A stretch of DNA of 48,281 bases from NCBI GenBank assembly GCA_016873655.1, contig VGWI01000011.1, positions 1 through 48,281 of the forward strand, read 5' to 3'. Shown here one piece after another: positions 47,119 to 48,281 of this stretch. The position numbers were made by a program, and so were the translations under genes. The notes beneath the pieces were generated by a model. It did no database searches, was not told the DNA's origin, and saw only the letters and a list, made by a program, of their open reading frames with translations. This DNA is from Lentisphaerota bacterium (GTDB taxonomy: Bacteria; Verrucomicrobiota; Kiritimatiellia; UBA8416; VGWI01). Every line of letters starts with the position of its first letter. Position 1 is the first letter of the stretch.

Positions 47119-48281
47119 ATGTCCACCCCGGAGCACAACGAATACCGCGAGGCGCGGCTGGCGAACATGCGGAAGCTGGTCGAGGCCGGAATGGAGCCGT
47201 TCGGCAGGGCCTATGTCAGGACAGGCAGGCTTTCCGAGATACGCGCCGGTTTTGAAGAGGGCAGGGAAGTGTCCGCTGCCGGCCGTCTCATGACGATCCG
47301 GAACATGGGGAAGAGCGTATTCGCCGATCTCCGCGACGGGTCGGACAGGTTCCAGGTGTACGTCCAGAAGAACGCCGTGGGTGAGGCGGCTTTCGACGCG
47401 TTTGGCCATCTTGATGCCGGTGACCACATTGGCGTGAACGGATCGCTGTTCACGACCCGTACCGGCGAGCAGACGATCAAGGTGACGGGTTGGACACTGC
47501 TCTCCAAGTCGCTTCTGCCGATGCCGGAGAAGTGGCACGGCCTGAAGGACGTGGATGCCCGCTACAGGCAGCGGTACCTCGACCTAGCGTCGAATCCGGA
47601 AACCCGCCGTGTATTCGATCTTCGGACCGCGTCAATAAGGGCGATCCGGGACTTTCTTCACGGGCGCGGTTTCGTGGAGGTTGAGACGCCGATGATGCAG
47701 CCGCAGGCAGGCGGCGCCGCGGCAAAGCCTTTTGTAACGCACTACTCTGCGCTCGGGACGGACATGTTTCTGCGGATCGCGCCGGAGCTGTACCTGAAGC
47801 GTCTGCTTGTGGGCGGATTCGACCGCGTCTTCGAGCTGAACAGGTGTTTCAGAAACGAGGGGCTTGACCGTACCCACAATCCCGAGTTCACGATGCTCGA
47901 GATATACGAAGCGTATTCCAACGTCGAAGGCATGAAGCGGCTTGTCCAGGATCTTGTTCGCCACGTTGCCGGTTCCGTGTTCGGCAAGCACGAGTTTGAG
48001 TGCAGGGGACAGGTTCTGCGGTTCGACGAGCCATGGCGGGACGTTACCTACGCCGAGTTGATCCGGGAACGCATGGGGTCGGACTGGGACGGTCTTCCTC
48101 AGGACGAGGCGCTAAAGCGCGCGGCTGCCGAAGGCGTGGCAGTTGACGCTTCGTTCGACCGGCTGATGCTCAACCACGAGATATACGAGAAGCTCATAGA
48201 GAACACCCTGATCCAGCCCACTTTCGTTCGCAGGCTTCCTGCAGCCCTGATTCCACTTGCCCGCGTGTGCGAGGACGATGA
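47119..48281 (+). CDS. lysS: Lysyl-tRNA synthetase, class II (3' end outside window)
   Basis: The first 387 residues are present. From ATG 47119, with AAGGAGA at 47109-47115, the protein has the OB-fold anticodon domain (VSAAGRLMTIRNMGKSVFADLRDG near 51-74), then the class II core: motif 1 region IRDFLHGRGFVEVETPM near 176, APELYLKRLLVGGFDRVFEL, and motif 2 FRNEGLDRTHNPEFTMLEIYEAY near 251-273. The window ends in RRLPAALIPLARVCEDD, where the usual form of this stretch is Y-P-x-x-x-S-P-L-A-K, so it varies here. It is the class II, not the class I, type. No terminator or tRNA precedes it. Confidence 0.95.
   Translation, partial: MSTPEHNEYREARLANMRKLVEAGMEPFGRAYVRTGRLSEIRAGFEEGREVSAAGRLMTIRNMGKSVFADLRDGSDRFQVYVQKNAVGEAAFDAFGHLDAGDHIGVNGSLFTTRTGEQTIKVTGWTLLSKSLLPMPEKWHGLKDVDARYRQRYLDLASNPETRRVFDLRTASIRAIRDFLHGRGFVEVETPMMQPQAGGAAAKPFVTHYSALGTDMFLRIAPELYLKRLLVGGFDRVFELNRCFRNEGLDRTHNPEFTMLEIYEAYSNVEGMKRLVQDLVRHVAGSVFGKHEFECRGQVLRFDEPWRDVTYAELIRERMGSDWDGLPQDEALKRAAAEGVAVDASFDRLMLNHEIYEKLIENTLIQPTFVRRLPAALIPLARVCEDD

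Overview
The window reads as chromosome of a GC-rich bacterium with a peptidoglycan/FtsZ division system, probably from the PVC superphylum and most likely close to Kiritimatiellota. That placement is inference: it rests on the style of the large secreted protein at 30815-33979 (calcium-binding DxDxDG repeats and a C-terminal module ending in FYRVKVE, common in secreted proteins of that group), on the division of a dcw-type cluster that lacks murB, and on the very divergent FtsZ. No rRNA, tRNA, CRISPR array, transposase or integrase was seen.

Layout. 1-3268: end of a surface-polysaccharide region (carbamoyltransferase, DUF5989 protein, unknown coiled-coil protein, two glycosyltransferases). 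3275-9011: cell wall and division genes murC-ddl-ftsQ-ftsA-ftsZ, with an FtsZ that has lost the usual T7-loop catalytic residue. 9047-14432: GtrA-like protein, LarA-like enzyme, a decayed oxidoreductase remnant, and three translationally coupled GT4 glycosyltransferases. 14520-17264: heat-shock operon grpE-dnaJ-rsmE behind a good sigma70-type promoter. 17253-20750: giant DUF2723 membrane protein. 20934-25813: a tightly coupled four-gene operon of lytic transglycosylase, transglutaminase-like protein and a two-component ABC transporter. 25837-30490: ribose-type sugar ABC transporter and serC. 30815-33979: a subtilisin-like protease that has lost its N-terminal half. 33997-39668: a tight, one-directional operon of iron-sulfur and nucleotide-binding proteins. 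39833-48281: TPM/LemA genes, argS, an ATP-cone nucleoside-kinase-like protein, uxaC, a small membrane protein and the start of lysS.

The most unusual region is 33997-39668. Two MinD-type ATPases, each carrying two 4Fe-4S motifs, are coupled by 4-base overlaps to a phosphatidylserine decarboxylase-like protein, a CoA-binding protein, an Mrp ATPase fused to a NifX-like domain (the MrpORP arrangement), a hotdog thioesterase, a 52-residue cysteine-rich protein and a metallo-beta-lactamase-fold enzyme. A fragment of the tRNA methyltransferase TrmO lies out of frame beneath the thioesterase tail, so a deletion has joined two genes there. The block starts within about 20 bases of the point where the protease is cut, and its isoleucine codon use differs from the division genes, which points to either a horizontally acquired block or an assembly junction. 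The proteins together look like a metal or iron-sulfur cofactor handling system, but its substrate cannot be told from the sequence.

Starts given here often differ from the longest open frame, because Shine-Dalgarno sites and 4-base stop/start overlaps decide them.
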